A stretch of 64,000 nt of DNA from Gallaecimonas kandeliae (GTDB taxonomy: Bacteria > Pseudomonadota > Gammaproteobacteria > Enterobacterales > Gallaecimonadaceae), in assembly GCF_030450055.1 (NCBI RefSeq), contig NZ_CP118480.1:1825415-1889414 (forward strand). Direction: 5' to 3'. Both the position numbers and the translations under genes were made by a program. Shown here piece by piece: positions 1 through 8,710 of this stretch (the stretch's first letter is position 1; each line of letters begins with the position of its first letter). The notes below the pieces were generated by a model. The model did no database searches. It saw only the letters and a program-made list of their open reading frames with translations, and was not told the DNA's origin.

Positions 1-123
1 CGCCGAGCGGGCCGGCTGCGCCATGGCGCAGCGACACCGATATCTTGGCAAGACATGAAGTTACAATTGGCATCCGAGACGAGATTTGGGATGGGTCTCT
101 ATGTTTTATTTCACATCAATTAG

Positions 124-735
124 TTAAGGTACATAGGCTCTTAAAAATGTTGCCACAGCTCTGTTGGCCACTACGGTGATCTCTTTTTCGTCTGGTGACT
201 CTGTTCTCACCTGCAACAGCAATGGTTCAAGAATTTCAGCTTCCAATAAGCTGCGAAAATGCTCGGCGGCAAGCCGGGGATCCTCGTTGCGCAGGACACC
301 TGATGCCATCAGCTGAGACAGAAACTTCTCGACAGGCTCCCGCAACGCCGCCAGTTTGGCGTAGAACAATCTACCGATGTCCGAGCGGTGTGCCTCTGCG
401 ATCATCAGGCGCTGGACTTCTATTACCTCGGGAGAGCAAACGAAGCTCAGGTAACGTATGCCATAGTCAAGCAATGCCTGTTCAGGCTCTGTCCCTGATG
501 CATCCAGTTGTTCGGCGGCCTGGGTCGTGATGTCGGTGATGAAATCTTCCGCACTCGCCGTCATGCATTCGACGAACAACTCTTCTTTTGAAGGAAAGTG
601 GTTGTAGACCGTTGCCTTTGAACCGCCAAACTCGACGGTGATTTGGGAGACAGAGGTTCTGTCAAATCCTTGGGTCCGGAATAATCGGTAAGCGGCATCT
701 AGGATAGCCTGCCGCTTTGCGTCCCTTTTTTTCAT
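124..735 (-). CDS. TetR/AcrR-family transcriptional regulator (efflux-associated, paralog 1)
   Basis: This 203-residue protein has an N-terminal TetR helix-turn-helix (about residues 8-55; recognition helix region GGSKATVYNHFPSKEELF) and a helical ligand-binding C-terminal domain. It is a tandem paralog of the next gene: both start MKKR..KRQ.IL..AYRLFR, and both carry QLMASGVLR and LLEAEILEPLLLQ. By family knowledge it should be a ligand-responsive repressor. Inference: together with its paralog it controls the efflux operon at 1600-5827, because a half-conserved copy of the palindromic operator lies just upstream of its start. The ribosome-binding site is weak. Function as a repressor is likely; the ligand cannot be told from sequence. 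Confidence 0.85.
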   Translation of the reverse strand: MKKRDAKRQAILDAAYRLFRTQGFDRTSVSQITVEFGGSKATVYNHFPSKEELFVECMTASAEDFITDITTQAAEQLDASGTEPEQALLDYGIRYLSFVCSPEVIEVQRLMIAEAHRSDIGRLFYAKLAALREPVEKFLSQLMASGVLRNEDPRLAAEHFRSLLEAEILEPLLLQVRTESPDEKEITVVANRAVATFLRAYVP

Positions 736-750
736 GGTAATTCACACATC

Positions 751-770
751 AAACCAGACTGTACGGTATA
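751..770. promoter_or_regulatory. Degenerate TetR operator upstream of paralog 1
   Basis: AAACCAGACTGTACGGTATA matches the perfect operator at 1515-1535 at about 13 of 20 positions and keeps the AAAC start and the GT.C core. It lies 16-35 bp upstream of the first TetR start, where an autoregulatory site would be expected. It is weaker than the other two copies. Confidence 0.4.
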
Positions 771-843
771 GCCTCTCTTGGTAGTTTGCCAGAGTCAATC
801 CGAGCTGGTGATTTTTGGGCGTCGGCATGTGCCCCCTGCCCTT

Positions 844-1449
844 CTATCCCGCCGGAGCATAGGCTCGTATGAACGTCGTCACAGCCCTATCCGCCGCTTG
901 TCTGATCTCCTGTTCGCCTGGTGCTACTTCCGTTGCCTGAAGCAACAGGGGTTCGAGTATCTCTGCTTCAAGGAGAGCCCTAAGGTGACTGGCGGCAAGC
1001 CGGGGATCGTCACGGCGCAAGACGCCAGAGGCCATGAGTTGCTCCAGGAAGACCTCAACGTGCCCACGCAAGGCCGTGAGCTTGGCGAAGAACAGTTTGC
1101 CTATGCCTGAACGATCCGCCTCAGCAATAAGCAACCGTTGCACCGCAACCCAGCGGGAGGAGGCGACAAAACTCAGGAAACTGTCGCCGAAATTCCGCAA
1201 CAGGGCCTCCGGATCTTTTTCCGACTGGTCCAATAGCGCGATGATGCTGGAGATGTAATCCTCCGTGGCCGCCATCATGCATTCGACGAACAACACTTCC
1301 TTCGATGGGAAGTGGTTATAGATCGTTGCCTTGGATCCCCCTACCTCGGCGGAGATCTCGGAAACCGATGTCGCGTCAAATCCCTTGTTCCGGAACAGCC
1401 GGTAAGCGGTCTCTAAGATGGTTTGCCGCTTGGTGTTCCTCTTCTTCAT
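844..1449 (-). CDS. TetR/AcrR-family transcriptional regulator (efflux-associated, paralog 2)
   Basis: A 201-residue TetR regulator with an N-terminal HTH (GGSKATIYNHFPSKE at about residues 34-48) and a C-terminal domain closely matching the upstream paralog. I chose the ATG at 1449 rather than the open frame's first ATG at 1509, because GGAGG sits 6 bases before it and the 20 extra residues do not resemble TetR sequence. It is divergent from the outer-membrane factor gene at 1600, and the 150-bp spacer holds two operator-like palindromes. That is the classic arrangement of a repressor controlling itself and a divergent efflux operon. The inducer is unknown. Confidence 0.88.
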   Translation of the reverse strand: MKKRNTKRQTILETAYRLFRNKGFDATSVSEISAEVGGSKATIYNHFPSKEVLFVECMMAATEDYISSIIALLDQSEKDPEALLRNFGDSFLSFVASSRWVAVQRLLIAEADRSGIGKLFFAKLTALRGHVEVFLEQLMASGVLRRDDPRLAASHLRALLEAEILEPLLLQATEVAPGEQEIRQAADRAVTTFIRAYAPAG

Positions 1450-1460
1450 AAGGCCTCCAC

Positions 1461-1480
1461 AAACTAAACCGTACAGTTCA
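1461..1480. promoter_or_regulatory. TetR operator copy next to paralog 2
   Basis: AAACTAAACCGTACAGTTCA differs from the perfect palindrome at 1515-1535 at only 3 of 20 positions. It lies immediately upstream of the GGAGG of the second TetR gene, so a bound repressor would block that gene. Confidence 0.6.
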
Positions 1481-1514
1481 ATTGTCACTTGACAGCGCAC
1501 CGGGGTCAAGTTTA

Positions 1515-1535
1515 TAAACTGAACCGTTCAGTTTA
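1515..1535. promoter_or_regulatory. Perfect 21-bp palindromic operator
   Basis: The arms TAAACTGAAC and GTTCAGTTTA are perfectly complementary around a single central C. The site is in the divergent promoter region between the second TetR gene (start 1449) and the outer-membrane factor gene (start 1600). The size and symmetry are typical of a TetR dimer site, and this is the best-conserved of the three copies. Confidence 0.75.
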
Positions 1536-1599
1536 CTTGTGCTTGGCCGATCTTGGCGCCAAGGACGCAACTAAGACAAGGCACCTTTAGCGAGTCCTT

Positions 1600-3081
1600 A
1601 TGAATAACATCAGATTCCCACTCTCTTCGGTCAACCGATGCCTTCTATGGGCATGGCTGACAGCAGGTGTTGTCGCCGCCAGTGGCTGTGCCCAGATACC
1701 CGACCTCGGCCCGGCCCCCCAATTAAAAGCTGCCGGGCAGTTGGCAACGGTGAAGTCTTTCTCTGCTCCGTTCGCACACTGGCCAGGGGATCACTGGTGG
1801 GAAAGTTTTGGTGACACTCAACTCAATGAACTGATTGAAGAAGCCTTGCGGGGCTCCCCTGATCTCGCGCTGGCCCAGGCCAGGTTGCGCAAGGCCGGCG
1901 CCGCCGTCCAGGGGGCCGGTGCCCCCCTGCTGCCACAAGTCTCGGCAAATGCTGCCTTCACCCAGGAGAAGCAGAGTTACAACGCCCTCATGCCAAGATC
2001 CGCCGTGCCGCAGGGCTGGAACGATTACGGCCAGGCGACGCTGGATCTTACCTGGGAACTGGATTTTTGGGGCAAGAACAGGGCTGCCTTGGCGGCGGCG
2101 ATCTCGACACAGCAGGCGGCCCAGGCTGAGCTAGCGCAGACCCGCCTGGTCCTCTCCACCAGCATCGCCTCAGCCTATGCCGAACTGGCTCACCTGTTTA
2201 CCGTCCTCGACACCGCCGAAGCGACGCTCAGCATAAGCACCAAGACGGTGGAGCTGTTTCAACAGCGGCACCAGCAGGGTTTGGAAAACCTGGCGAGCCT
2301 GAAGCAGGTAGAGGCGCGCCAGTCGGCCGCCCAGGCAGCTTTACTCCTCGCAAAGGAGAGGGTCGCGCTGCAAAGAAACGCCATAGCGGCCTTGTTGGGC
2401 GCAGGCCCTGATCGTGGCCTTGCCATCACGCGTCCTACTGCCCGCCTCACTGATCCCAAGGGCCTGCCCGCTAATCTGGCATTGGAGCTCATAGGTCGTC
2501 GCCCCGATATCGTCGCGGCGCGGCGGCTTACCGAGGCGGCTGCCAAGCGCATCGACCAGCAAAAGGCGGGCTTCTACCCCAGTGTGAACCTGGTGGCTTT
2601 CGCCGGCTATCAATCACTTGGCATCGACAACCTGACCAAATCGGGTTCCGACATCGGCGCCGTAGGTCCGGCGATATCGCTGCCCATCTTCAATACCGCA
2701 CGGCTGCAAGGGCAGCTGCGCGGTGCCCGTGCCGATTACGACGCCGCCGTAGCCAGCTACAACGGCACCCTCTCCGAAGCCCTGCGTGAAGTGGCGGATG
2801 CCGTGACCAGCCGCAAGGCCCTGGCCGGGGAAATTGCCGCCTCCCGCGCCGCAGTCGCTGCCGCCGAGGAGGCGCATCGACTCGTCAGCAAGCGCTACCA
2901 GGGCAAGTTGGCCACTTACCTGGATGTGTTGTCCGCAGAGGACGAATTGATCTCGGCAAAACGCGCCCTGGCCGACATGACAAGCCGCGCCTTGGTCCTC
3001 AACGTGGCCCTGGTGCGCGCCCTTGGCGGCGGCTATCAAGCGCCCGGCAATCCAACCCCGACATCCGGTACTCCCGAATAA
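1600..3081 (+). CDS. Outer-membrane efflux lipoprotein, NodT/OprM family
   Basis: This 493-residue protein is the outer-membrane channel of a tripartite efflux pump. It has a lipoprotein signal peptide with a lipobox ending at Cys30 (AASGC). Two outer-membrane-efflux-protein repeats follow, rich in Ala/Gln coiled-coil helix, with typical motifs WWESFGD near the N terminus, DLTWELDFWGKN, and RPDIVAARR (about residue 305). It is the first gene of a three-gene operon: the adaptor starts 27 bp downstream and the inner-membrane transporter follows. Transcription probably starts near the palindrome at 1515-1535 and is repressed by one or both TetR proteins. Substrate unknown. Confidence 0.93.
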   Translation: MNNIRFPLSSVNRCLLWAWLTAGVVAASGCAQIPDLGPAPQLKAAGQLATVKSFSAPFAHWPGDHWWESFGDTQLNELIEEALRGSPDLALAQARLRKAGAAVQGAGAPLLPQVSANAAFTQEKQSYNALMPRSAVPQGWNDYGQATLDLTWELDFWGKNRAALAAAISTQQAAQAELAQTRLVLSTSIASAYAELAHLFTVLDTAEATLSISTKTVELFQQRHQQGLENLASLKQVEARQSAAQAALLLAKERVALQRNAIAALLGAGPDRGLAITRPTARLTDPKGLPANLALELIGRRPDIVAARRLTEAAAKRIDQQKAGFYPSVNLVAFAGYQSLGIDNLTKSGSDIGAVGPAISLPIFNTARLQGQLRGARADYDAAVASYNGTLSEALREVADAVTSRKALAGEIAASRAAVAAAEEAHRLVSKRYQGKLATYLDVLSAEDELISAKRALADMTSRALVLNVALVRALGGGYQAPGNPTPTSGTPE

Positions 3082-3108
3082 ACCAACCAAGAGATTGAGG
3101 AGCAACTT

Positions 3109-4266
3109 ATGAATATGCCTGTCAACGCAGTGACGTCCGAAGCCGCAACCGGGACCAAAACGGCCAGTAGCAACCGCAGCAAACGCAAGCGCCTCTTTTC
3201 CCTGCTGGCCCTTGCCATGATCGCCAGCGGGACTGGTGCGGCGAGCTACTGGGAGCTCATGGGCTCGCACTACGTCGAGACCGACAACGCCTATACCGAT
3301 GTGGAATCAGCACTGGTGACCTCGGCGATCGTCGGCACCGTCGCCGACGTCAGGGTCAAGGACAGCCAGGCCGTCAAGAAAGGTGACGTCCTGGTGGTCA
3401 TCGATCCCGCCGATGCCAAACTGGCGCTGGCCCAGGCCGAAGCAGCGCTCAACAGTGCCATCCGCCGGGTGAAGGGGTATGAAGCCAACGATGCACGCCT
3501 GAAAGCGCAAGTGGCTGCAAGCGAAGAGGAAGAGAAACGCGCCTCTGCACAGTTGGCTTCCGCCCAGGCCGACTTCGAACGGGCCGCCACCGACCTCAAG
3601 CGCCGCCAGGCATTGGCGAGCTCAGGCGCCATTTCCGGCGACGAATTGACCAAGGTCCAGAACCTTTACGCCTCGGCCGAGGCCCAGCTGAATGCCGCCA
3701 AAGCCGCGGTGGCGCAAGCCAGTGCCAGCCACGCAGCCGCCCTTGCCGCCAAGCAGGCCAATGCCGTGCTGATCGAAGGCGCCGCCCTTGATGATAACCC
3801 CGAAGTGGCGTTGGCCCGCGCCAAACGCGACCAGGCCAAGCTGGATCTGGACAGGACCATCATCCGCTCCCCGGTCGACGGCATAGTGGCCCGCCGCGAG
3901 GTCGAGCTTGGCCAGCGTGTCCAGCCGTCGGCCCCATTGGTCACTGTGGTTCCGATCCAGAACATGCACGTCAACGCCAACTTCAAGGAAGTTCAGCTGA
4001 AAGATGTGCGCGTCGGCCAACGGGTCGAACTGGTCAGCGATATCTACGGTGAAGACGTCGTTTACCACGGTACAGTCACGGGTTTCGACGGTGGCACAGG
4101 CGCGGCCTTTGCGTTGATCCCGGCACAGAACGCCACCGGCAACTGGATCAAGGTGGTGCAGCGCCTGCCGGTAAGGGTGCAGCTCGACCCCGCCGAACTG
4201 CAAGCCCATCCGCTGCGAGTCGGCTTGACGATGACGGCAAAGGTCGATCTCAGCGACAGGTCCTGA
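3109..4266 (+). CDS. EmrA-like membrane fusion (adaptor) protein, HlyD family
   Basis: A 385-residue periplasmic adaptor anchored by one N-terminal transmembrane helix (about residues 30-50). A split lipoyl/biotinyl-like domain follows (motifs YVETDNAYTDVESA and IRSPVDGIVARREVELGQ), separated by a long Ala/Gln/Lys-rich coiled-coil hairpin (about residues 100-225), then a beta-barrel domain. This layout is that of EmrA/FarA adaptors, which link an MFS transporter to an outer-membrane channel. The start has a good GAGGAG site. The MFS gene begins 14 bp after its stop, so the two are co-translated from one message. Confidence 0.93.
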   Translation: MNMPVNAVTSEAATGTKTASSNRSKRKRLFSLLALAMIASGTGAASYWELMGSHYVETDNAYTDVESALVTSAIVGTVADVRVKDSQAVKKGDVLVVIDPADAKLALAQAEAALNSAIRRVKGYEANDARLKAQVAASEEEEKRASAQLASAQADFERAATDLKRRQALASSGAISGDELTKVQNLYASAEAQLNAAKAAVAQASASHAAALAAKQANAVLIEGAALDDNPEVALARAKRDQAKLDLDRTIIRSPVDGIVARREVELGQRVQPSAPLVTVVPIQNMHVNANFKEVQLKDVRVGQRVELVSDIYGEDVVYHGTVTGFDGGTGAAFALIPAQNATGNWIKVVQRLPVRVQLDPAELQAHPLRVGLTMTAKVDLSDRS

Positions 4267-4279
4267 CGAGGAGCCCAAG

Positions 4280-5827
4280 ATGTCAAACACTCCGACTGCT
4301 CGCAAAGACATTCCCGCCTTGCAAGGCGGGATGCTCTGGGTCGGCGCCATCATTCTGGCAATGTCCAACTTTTTTGCCGTGCTCAACATGACCATCGCCA
4401 ACGTCACCCAGCCGAACATGGCTGGGGCCCTTGGCGCCAGTACCAGCCAGGGCACTTGGATCATCACCGCCTATGCCGTGGCGGAAGCCATCACAGTGCC
4501 CATGACCGGCTGGCTCACCTCCCGCTTCGGCGGAGTCAGGGTGTTTTCGGTGGCGGTGTTCACCTTCGGCGTAGCCTCGCTGCTGTGCGGCATGTCCACC
4601 TCTCTGAACATGCTGCTGCTGATGCGCGTGCTCCAGGGCATGGCCGGCGGTCCCATCATGGCGCTGTCCCAGACCCTGTTGCTGCGCATCTTCCCCAAGG
4701 ACAAGGCCATGTTGGCAACTGGCCTTTGGGCTATGACCAGCTTGCTGGCGCCCGTGTGTGGCCCTGTGCTGGGCGGCTGGATCTGTGACAACTACAGCTG
4801 GCCATGGGTCTATCTCATCAACGTGCCTTTTGCCTTGGCCTTTGGCGTGTTCGCCTGGGCTCTGCTCAAACGCTATGAGGATCCGCTGGTCAGGGACAAG
4901 ATGGACGTCGTCGGCTTCATCTTATTGGTTATCTGGGTCGCAGCCCTGCAGATCATGCTCGATGAGGGCAAAGACCTCGACTGGTTCGCCTCAGACGAGA
5001 TCCGCATCCTGGCCACCGTCGCCGTGATCGGTTTCGTCAGTTTCCTCATTTGGGAACTCACCGAAGAGCATCCCATCGTCAACCTGCGCGTCTTCCGCCA
5101 CCGTGGTTTCAGCGCCAGCATGGTGGTGTTGGCCCTGGCCTTCGGCTGCTTCTTCGGCCTCAACGTGCTGACGCCCATGTGGCTGCAATCCAACATGGGC
5201 TACACCACCACCTGGTCAGGCATTGTCGTGGCCTGGGGGGGACTGCTCTCGGTCATCTTCTCGCCGATCTCGGCCAATCTGTCGAACCGGATCGATTCGC
5301 GCTGGCTGATCTTCATCGGCTGCGCCTGGTTGGGCTGCGACACGCTGTGGCGGGCAATTGCCACACCGGACATGGACCTGTGGTCCATCTGCCTGCCGCT
5401 GTTCTTCATGGGGGTAGGCATGCCGCTCTACTACATTCCCATCACCGGACTGGCCATGGGCTCTGTTGAGGAGGAGGAGATGGCCTCGGCGGCTGGCCTG
5501 ATGAACTTCGTGCGGACCATCGCCGGCGCCTTTGCCACCTCCCTGGTCACCACCTTCTGGCAGGACCGCCGCTACATCGCCCACGACCAACTCACCAGCG
5601 TCATCGATCCGACCGGCCAATTCCACGTGCTGGTCCAGCAGGTACCGTCCCTGGTTGGTGAGTTCGGCCGCGATGCGCTCGACAAGGCGGTGACGGGGCA
5701 AAGCATGATGCTGGCCACCAACGGCCTGATGCTGAGCATCGCCGTCATCTTCTTCGTATCGGCGTTCGCCATCGCCCTGGCTCCCAAGGCTGCCCGGACC
5801 GTGGACGCCGCCTCGGTAGGACACTGA
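4280..5827 (+). CDS. EmrB/QacA-type (DHA2, 14-TM) MFS drug exporter
   Basis: A 515-residue inner-membrane proton antiporter of the DHA2 family, with about 14 hydrophobic helices. N-terminal signature elements include NMTIANVTQPNMAGALG, the loop GWLTSRFGGVRV (MFS motif A position), and PVLGGWICDNYSWPWVYLIN (motif C/D1 region). With the upstream EmrA-like adaptor and OM factor it would form a tripartite pump that moves substrates from the inner membrane to the exterior. The start is preceded by GAGGAG. It is the last gene of the operon; the next gene is 100 bp away. Compounds carried could be hydrophobic drugs, uncouplers or fatty acids; sequence alone does not decide. Confidence 0.93.
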   Translation: MSNTPTARKDIPALQGGMLWVGAIILAMSNFFAVLNMTIANVTQPNMAGALGASTSQGTWIITAYAVAEAITVPMTGWLTSRFGGVRVFSVAVFTFGVASLLCGMSTSLNMLLLMRVLQGMAGGPIMALSQTLLLRIFPKDKAMLATGLWAMTSLLAPVCGPVLGGWICDNYSWPWVYLINVPFALAFGVFAWALLKRYEDPLVRDKMDVVGFILLVIWVAALQIMLDEGKDLDWFASDEIRILATVAVIGFVSFLIWELTEEHPIVNLRVFRHRGFSASMVVLALAFGCFFGLNVLTPMWLQSNMGYTTTWSGIVVAWGGLLSVIFSPISANLSNRIDSRWLIFIGCAWLGCDTLWRAIATPDMDLWSICLPLFFMGVGMPLYYIPITGLAMGSVEEEEMASAAGLMNFVRTIAGAFATSLVTTFWQDRRYIAHDQLTSVIDPTGQFHVLVQQVPSLVGEFGRDALDKAVTGQSMMLATNGLMLSIAVIFFVSAFAIALAPKAARTVDAASVGH

Positions 5828-5926
5828 CGAAATTTGAACGACAACCGGAACCGGTCTGAGCCTAGGCCGGTTCCGCCGCTGCGATCCCTAACACAACTGT
5901 CAAAGCAACTCTGACGAGAGGCCTGC

Positions 5927-7513
5927 ATGCGCAACAACCTACCTGTCACCAACCAGGCTCGACACCTTGATCCCAGGCGGCCTCTGGTCAGCGTAACCGA
6001 CCTTAGGGGCAACATCCTGCACGCCAATCCGGCCTTTATCGACGTCAGTGGTTTCACCCCTGAAGAACTGGTAGGGCACCCGCACAACATCATCCGCCAT
6101 CCGGACATGCCGCCTGAGGCCTTCGCCGATATGTGGCGCACCATCAAGTCCGATTTCCCCTGGCGTGGGCTGGTGAAGAACCGCTGCAAGAACGGCGACT
6201 ACTACTGGGTCGATGCCTATGTCACCCCCGTCTTCGAGCAAGGGCAGAAAACCGGCTACATGTCGGTGCGTGTTCGGCCAGAGCCACAGCAGATCGCCAG
6301 AGCTGAAGCGCTGTACGCCGCCGTCAGGCGGGGCGAAGCTCCCTTCCCTGCCACGCGTTACCGGCGAGACCTGTCGCTGACGGCAAGGGTGGCGCTGCTG
6401 GCTCTTTGCCCGTCCATCTGTTTCTGCGCCGCTCTCCTGATGAGCGGCCCTTGGCGTTGGCTCGCTGGCCTTGCCGGCGTCGCTTCAGCCCTTGCCCTCG
6501 GGCTGTGGATGGGACTTGGCATCCTGTCACCACTGAAACGGATCGGCGATGCCATGAGCCGTATTGCGGCCGGGGACTTGCGCTTCGAGCTAGACACCAG
6601 AGCAGCCACGGAGTTTACCCACTTGCTGCTCGGCTTCCAGTCAATGAAGGTCCATCTTCGCGCCATGTTTGCCGACATGCTGGGGATAGCGGGCGACATC
6701 GAAACACAATCCAATGCCCTCAATAACCAGGTCGAGACGGCTACCCAACGCATACGTCAGGGGGCAGACAGTGTCAGTATGATGGCTGCAGCCACAGAAG
6801 AGCTGTCTGCGTCGGTCACTGAGATATCCCACTCCACGCGCCACAGTGCCGATCACGCAACAGCTGCTGCCGGCCAGGTAGACCTGGGCGTTAGCCAGAT
6901 CTGTGCAACCCTGGAGGCCTCACGGGGGGTGGAGGCGCGGATGGATAATTCGCAACAGCTGATCACCGAATTGGAAGCTGAGGTGAGTTCGATAAAACAA
7001 CTTGCGCTGATCATCAAGGAGATTGCTGACCAGACCAATCTCCTTGCCTTGAACGCGGCGATCGAGGCGGCGCGCGCCGGCGAATCGGGGCGTGGTTTCG
7101 CGGTGGTAGCGGACGAGGTACGCAAGCTGGCAGAAAGGACCAGCGGCAGCACAGTTGAGATCGCGACAGCGGTGGAACGCATAGACACCTGTACTGCCAA
7201 GACCCTCGCTGCCATGGCAGCGGCTTCGAAGGAGATGCTGCGTAGCAATGACATGATGGAAGAGAGCCGGCGCACCTACGACGCGATCAAGGTGGCCAAC
7301 CATGACATCCAATCATCTGCGCACAGCATCGCTGAAATGCTTGGGCAACAGGAGCTTGCCTCTACCGAGGTCGCGGGAAATATAGAGCAGATCAGCCTAT
7401 TGATGGTGCAAAACAGCAGCAGCGTCGAGTCCATCCGTGAGGCGGCGGCCCGGTTGGGGGAAACCGCGCACCAACTGCACCATATGACCAGCCGCTTCGA
7501 AAATTCGCTTTAG
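5927..7513 (+). CDS. PAS-containing methyl-accepting chemotaxis protein (Aer-like)
   Basis: A 528-residue chemoreceptor. Residues about 15-118 are a cytoplasmic PAS domain with the Aer-type hallmark [18 protein letters not shown]. Two adjacent transmembrane helices (about 152-172 and 177-199) have almost no periplasmic loop. A HAMP linker (about 200-250) leads to a long signalling coiled coil with the conserved hairpin tip [20 protein letters not shown] and [13 protein letters not shown]. It therefore probably senses an internal cue such as redox state through PAS, as Aer does. No C-terminal NWETF-like CheR/CheB pentapeptide is present. GAGAGG precedes the ATG. The disrupted diguanylate cyclase gene starts 13 bp after its stop, implying co-transcription. 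Confidence 0.92.
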   Translation: MRNNLPVTNQARHLDPRRPLVSVTDLRGNILHANPAFIDVSGFTPEELVGHPHNIIRHPDMPPEAFADMWRTIKSDFPWRGLVKNRCKNGDYYWVDAYVTPVFEQGQKTGYMSVRVRPEPQQIARAEALYAAVRRGEAPFPATRYRRDLSLTARVALLALCPSICFCAALLMSGPWRWLAGLAGVASALALGLWMGLGILSPLKRIGDAMSRIAAGDLRFELDTRAATEFTHLLLGFQSMKVHLRAMFADMLGIAGDIETQSNALNNQVETATQRIRQGADSVSMMAAATEELSASVTEISHSTRHSADHATAAAGQVDLGVSQICATLEASRGVEARMDNSQQLITELEAEVSSIKQLALIIKEIADQTNLLALNAAIEAARAGESGRGFAVVADEVRKLAERTSGSTVEIATAVERIDTCTAKTLAAMAAASKEMLRSNDMMEESRRTYDAIKVANHDIQSSAHSIAEMLGQQELASTEVAGNIEQISLLMVQNSSSVESIREAAARLGETAHQLHHMTSRFENSL

Positions 7514-7526
7514 GGCCAGAGCAGCC

Positions 7527-8633
7527 ATGACAGAACATTCGCTTGAGGCCCCTGCTGTAGTGGGCAGAGCCGGCGCCCTCTTCGCGCTTCCCAAAGATGA
7601 GTGGGGACGCATCCTTTGGAAGGAGATAGGGTGCACCTGCCCTATCGTCGAACAGACTCTGCATTACCTGATGCATCACGACTTACAGACGGGGTTGCCC
7701 AACCTGGATCTGCTGATGGAGAAGACAAACCGCGCCCTTAACCAAGGAGAACCCTGTGCTCTACTGTTCTTAAAGGTGAACGGGATCGTCGAGATCGGCG
7801 AATACCAGGGGGTAGCGGCTGCACTCCATGCCCTACGCACCTGCTCCGACCGCATCAGGCAGGTCATCAAAGGCCGTGGCTTTGCCGCCCATATTCACGG
7901 AGAGCTCTTTGCTATCGTCTGTGATGAACCAGAACCCTTGCTGTTGGCCGAACAGCTTTGGACGACGCTGGGCAGCCCCATCCCTTGGCAACAGGATGTC
8001 TTCCAATTGAGCGTTGCTGTAGGAGTTGTGCCTGGACGGTACGGCAACGGTACGGCGGAAAGCTTGAGATACTGGTCGAGCATGTAACGCACAGCAGCAA
8101 CGGTATAGCGGTCTTAGATAAAGACGATAAGTTCATCTTTTACAACCGTACCTTCATCTCGCTGTTCGGTCTTGAAGAGCACCCAGTGCTGGGACACAGT
8201 TTCAACGACCTGCTGCTCTGGATGCATGCCAAGGGAGTTGGCGCCAATACCCATGGGGCTACAACCGAGGAATGGCTTGAGTTCGTGCATGGGCAGTTCA
8301 GGTCTGTCAGCTTCCGCCATTTCGAAGTGGACCTTGTTGACGGCCGCTGGCTGCTGATGACTGAGCAGCTCAATAAGAGTGGAGAGGTCGTTCTGGTCTG
8401 TAACGACATCACGGGTTCAAAAGAAACAGAGCAGGCGCTGAGAAGAGCACAAAAAGAGTTGGAACGATTGGCATTAACAGACGAATTGACCAACGTGCCC
8501 AATCGGCGTCACTTCATGCAACAGCTGGGAAATGAGCACCAGCGCGCCTTGCGCCACAGACACCCAACAAGCCTGGCGGCCATTGACCTGGACCACTTCA
8601 AAAAAATAAATGACCTATATGGCCATGCTTCAG
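7527..8633 (+). pseudogene. 5' part of a disrupted GGDEF diguanylate cyclase gene (frameshifted)
   Basis: The first 187 codons encode a degenerate GGDEF-like domain (DLQTGLPN start motif; the GGDEF position reads HGELF) that stops at about 8087. From about 8060, reading continues in another frame as a PAS domain (IAVLDKDDKFIFYN, then VCNDITGSKETE) and the first half of a canonical GGDEF domain (LALTDELTNVPNRRHF, IDLDHFKKINDLYGHAS). This gives two lesions: a frameshift around 8040-8085, and an IS inserted after base 8633. Joining the bases before the IS to those after one copy of the target duplication restores the frame NDLYGHASGDTVLRHF exactly. The intact gene would have followed the chemoreceptor 13 bp downstream. 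It is now non-functional unless the IS excises and the frameshift is bypassed. Confidence 0.85.
8625..8633. repeat. Left 9-bp target-site duplication
   Basis: ATGCTTCAG directly precedes the left inverted repeat of the IS; an identical copy follows the right end. Confidence 0.95.
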
Positions 8634-8651
8634 GGCGTTGTTTCCCAAATC
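8634..8651 (+). repeat. Left terminal inverted repeat of the IS
   Basis: GGCGTTGTTTCCCAAATC; the first 9 and last 6 bases match the right end. Confidence 0.9.
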
Positions 8652-8710
8652 CGGTGAACCAATCCGCCTGACTGTGATCCGATCCCCGACGTATCGATGG
8701 GGAACAGCAG

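Noticed and set aside
1-58. Possible 3' end of a plus-strand gene at the left edge (AERAGCAMAQRHRYLGKT then stop)
   Set aside because: Only 18 codons are visible and they match no family I recognise; it could equally be intergenic.
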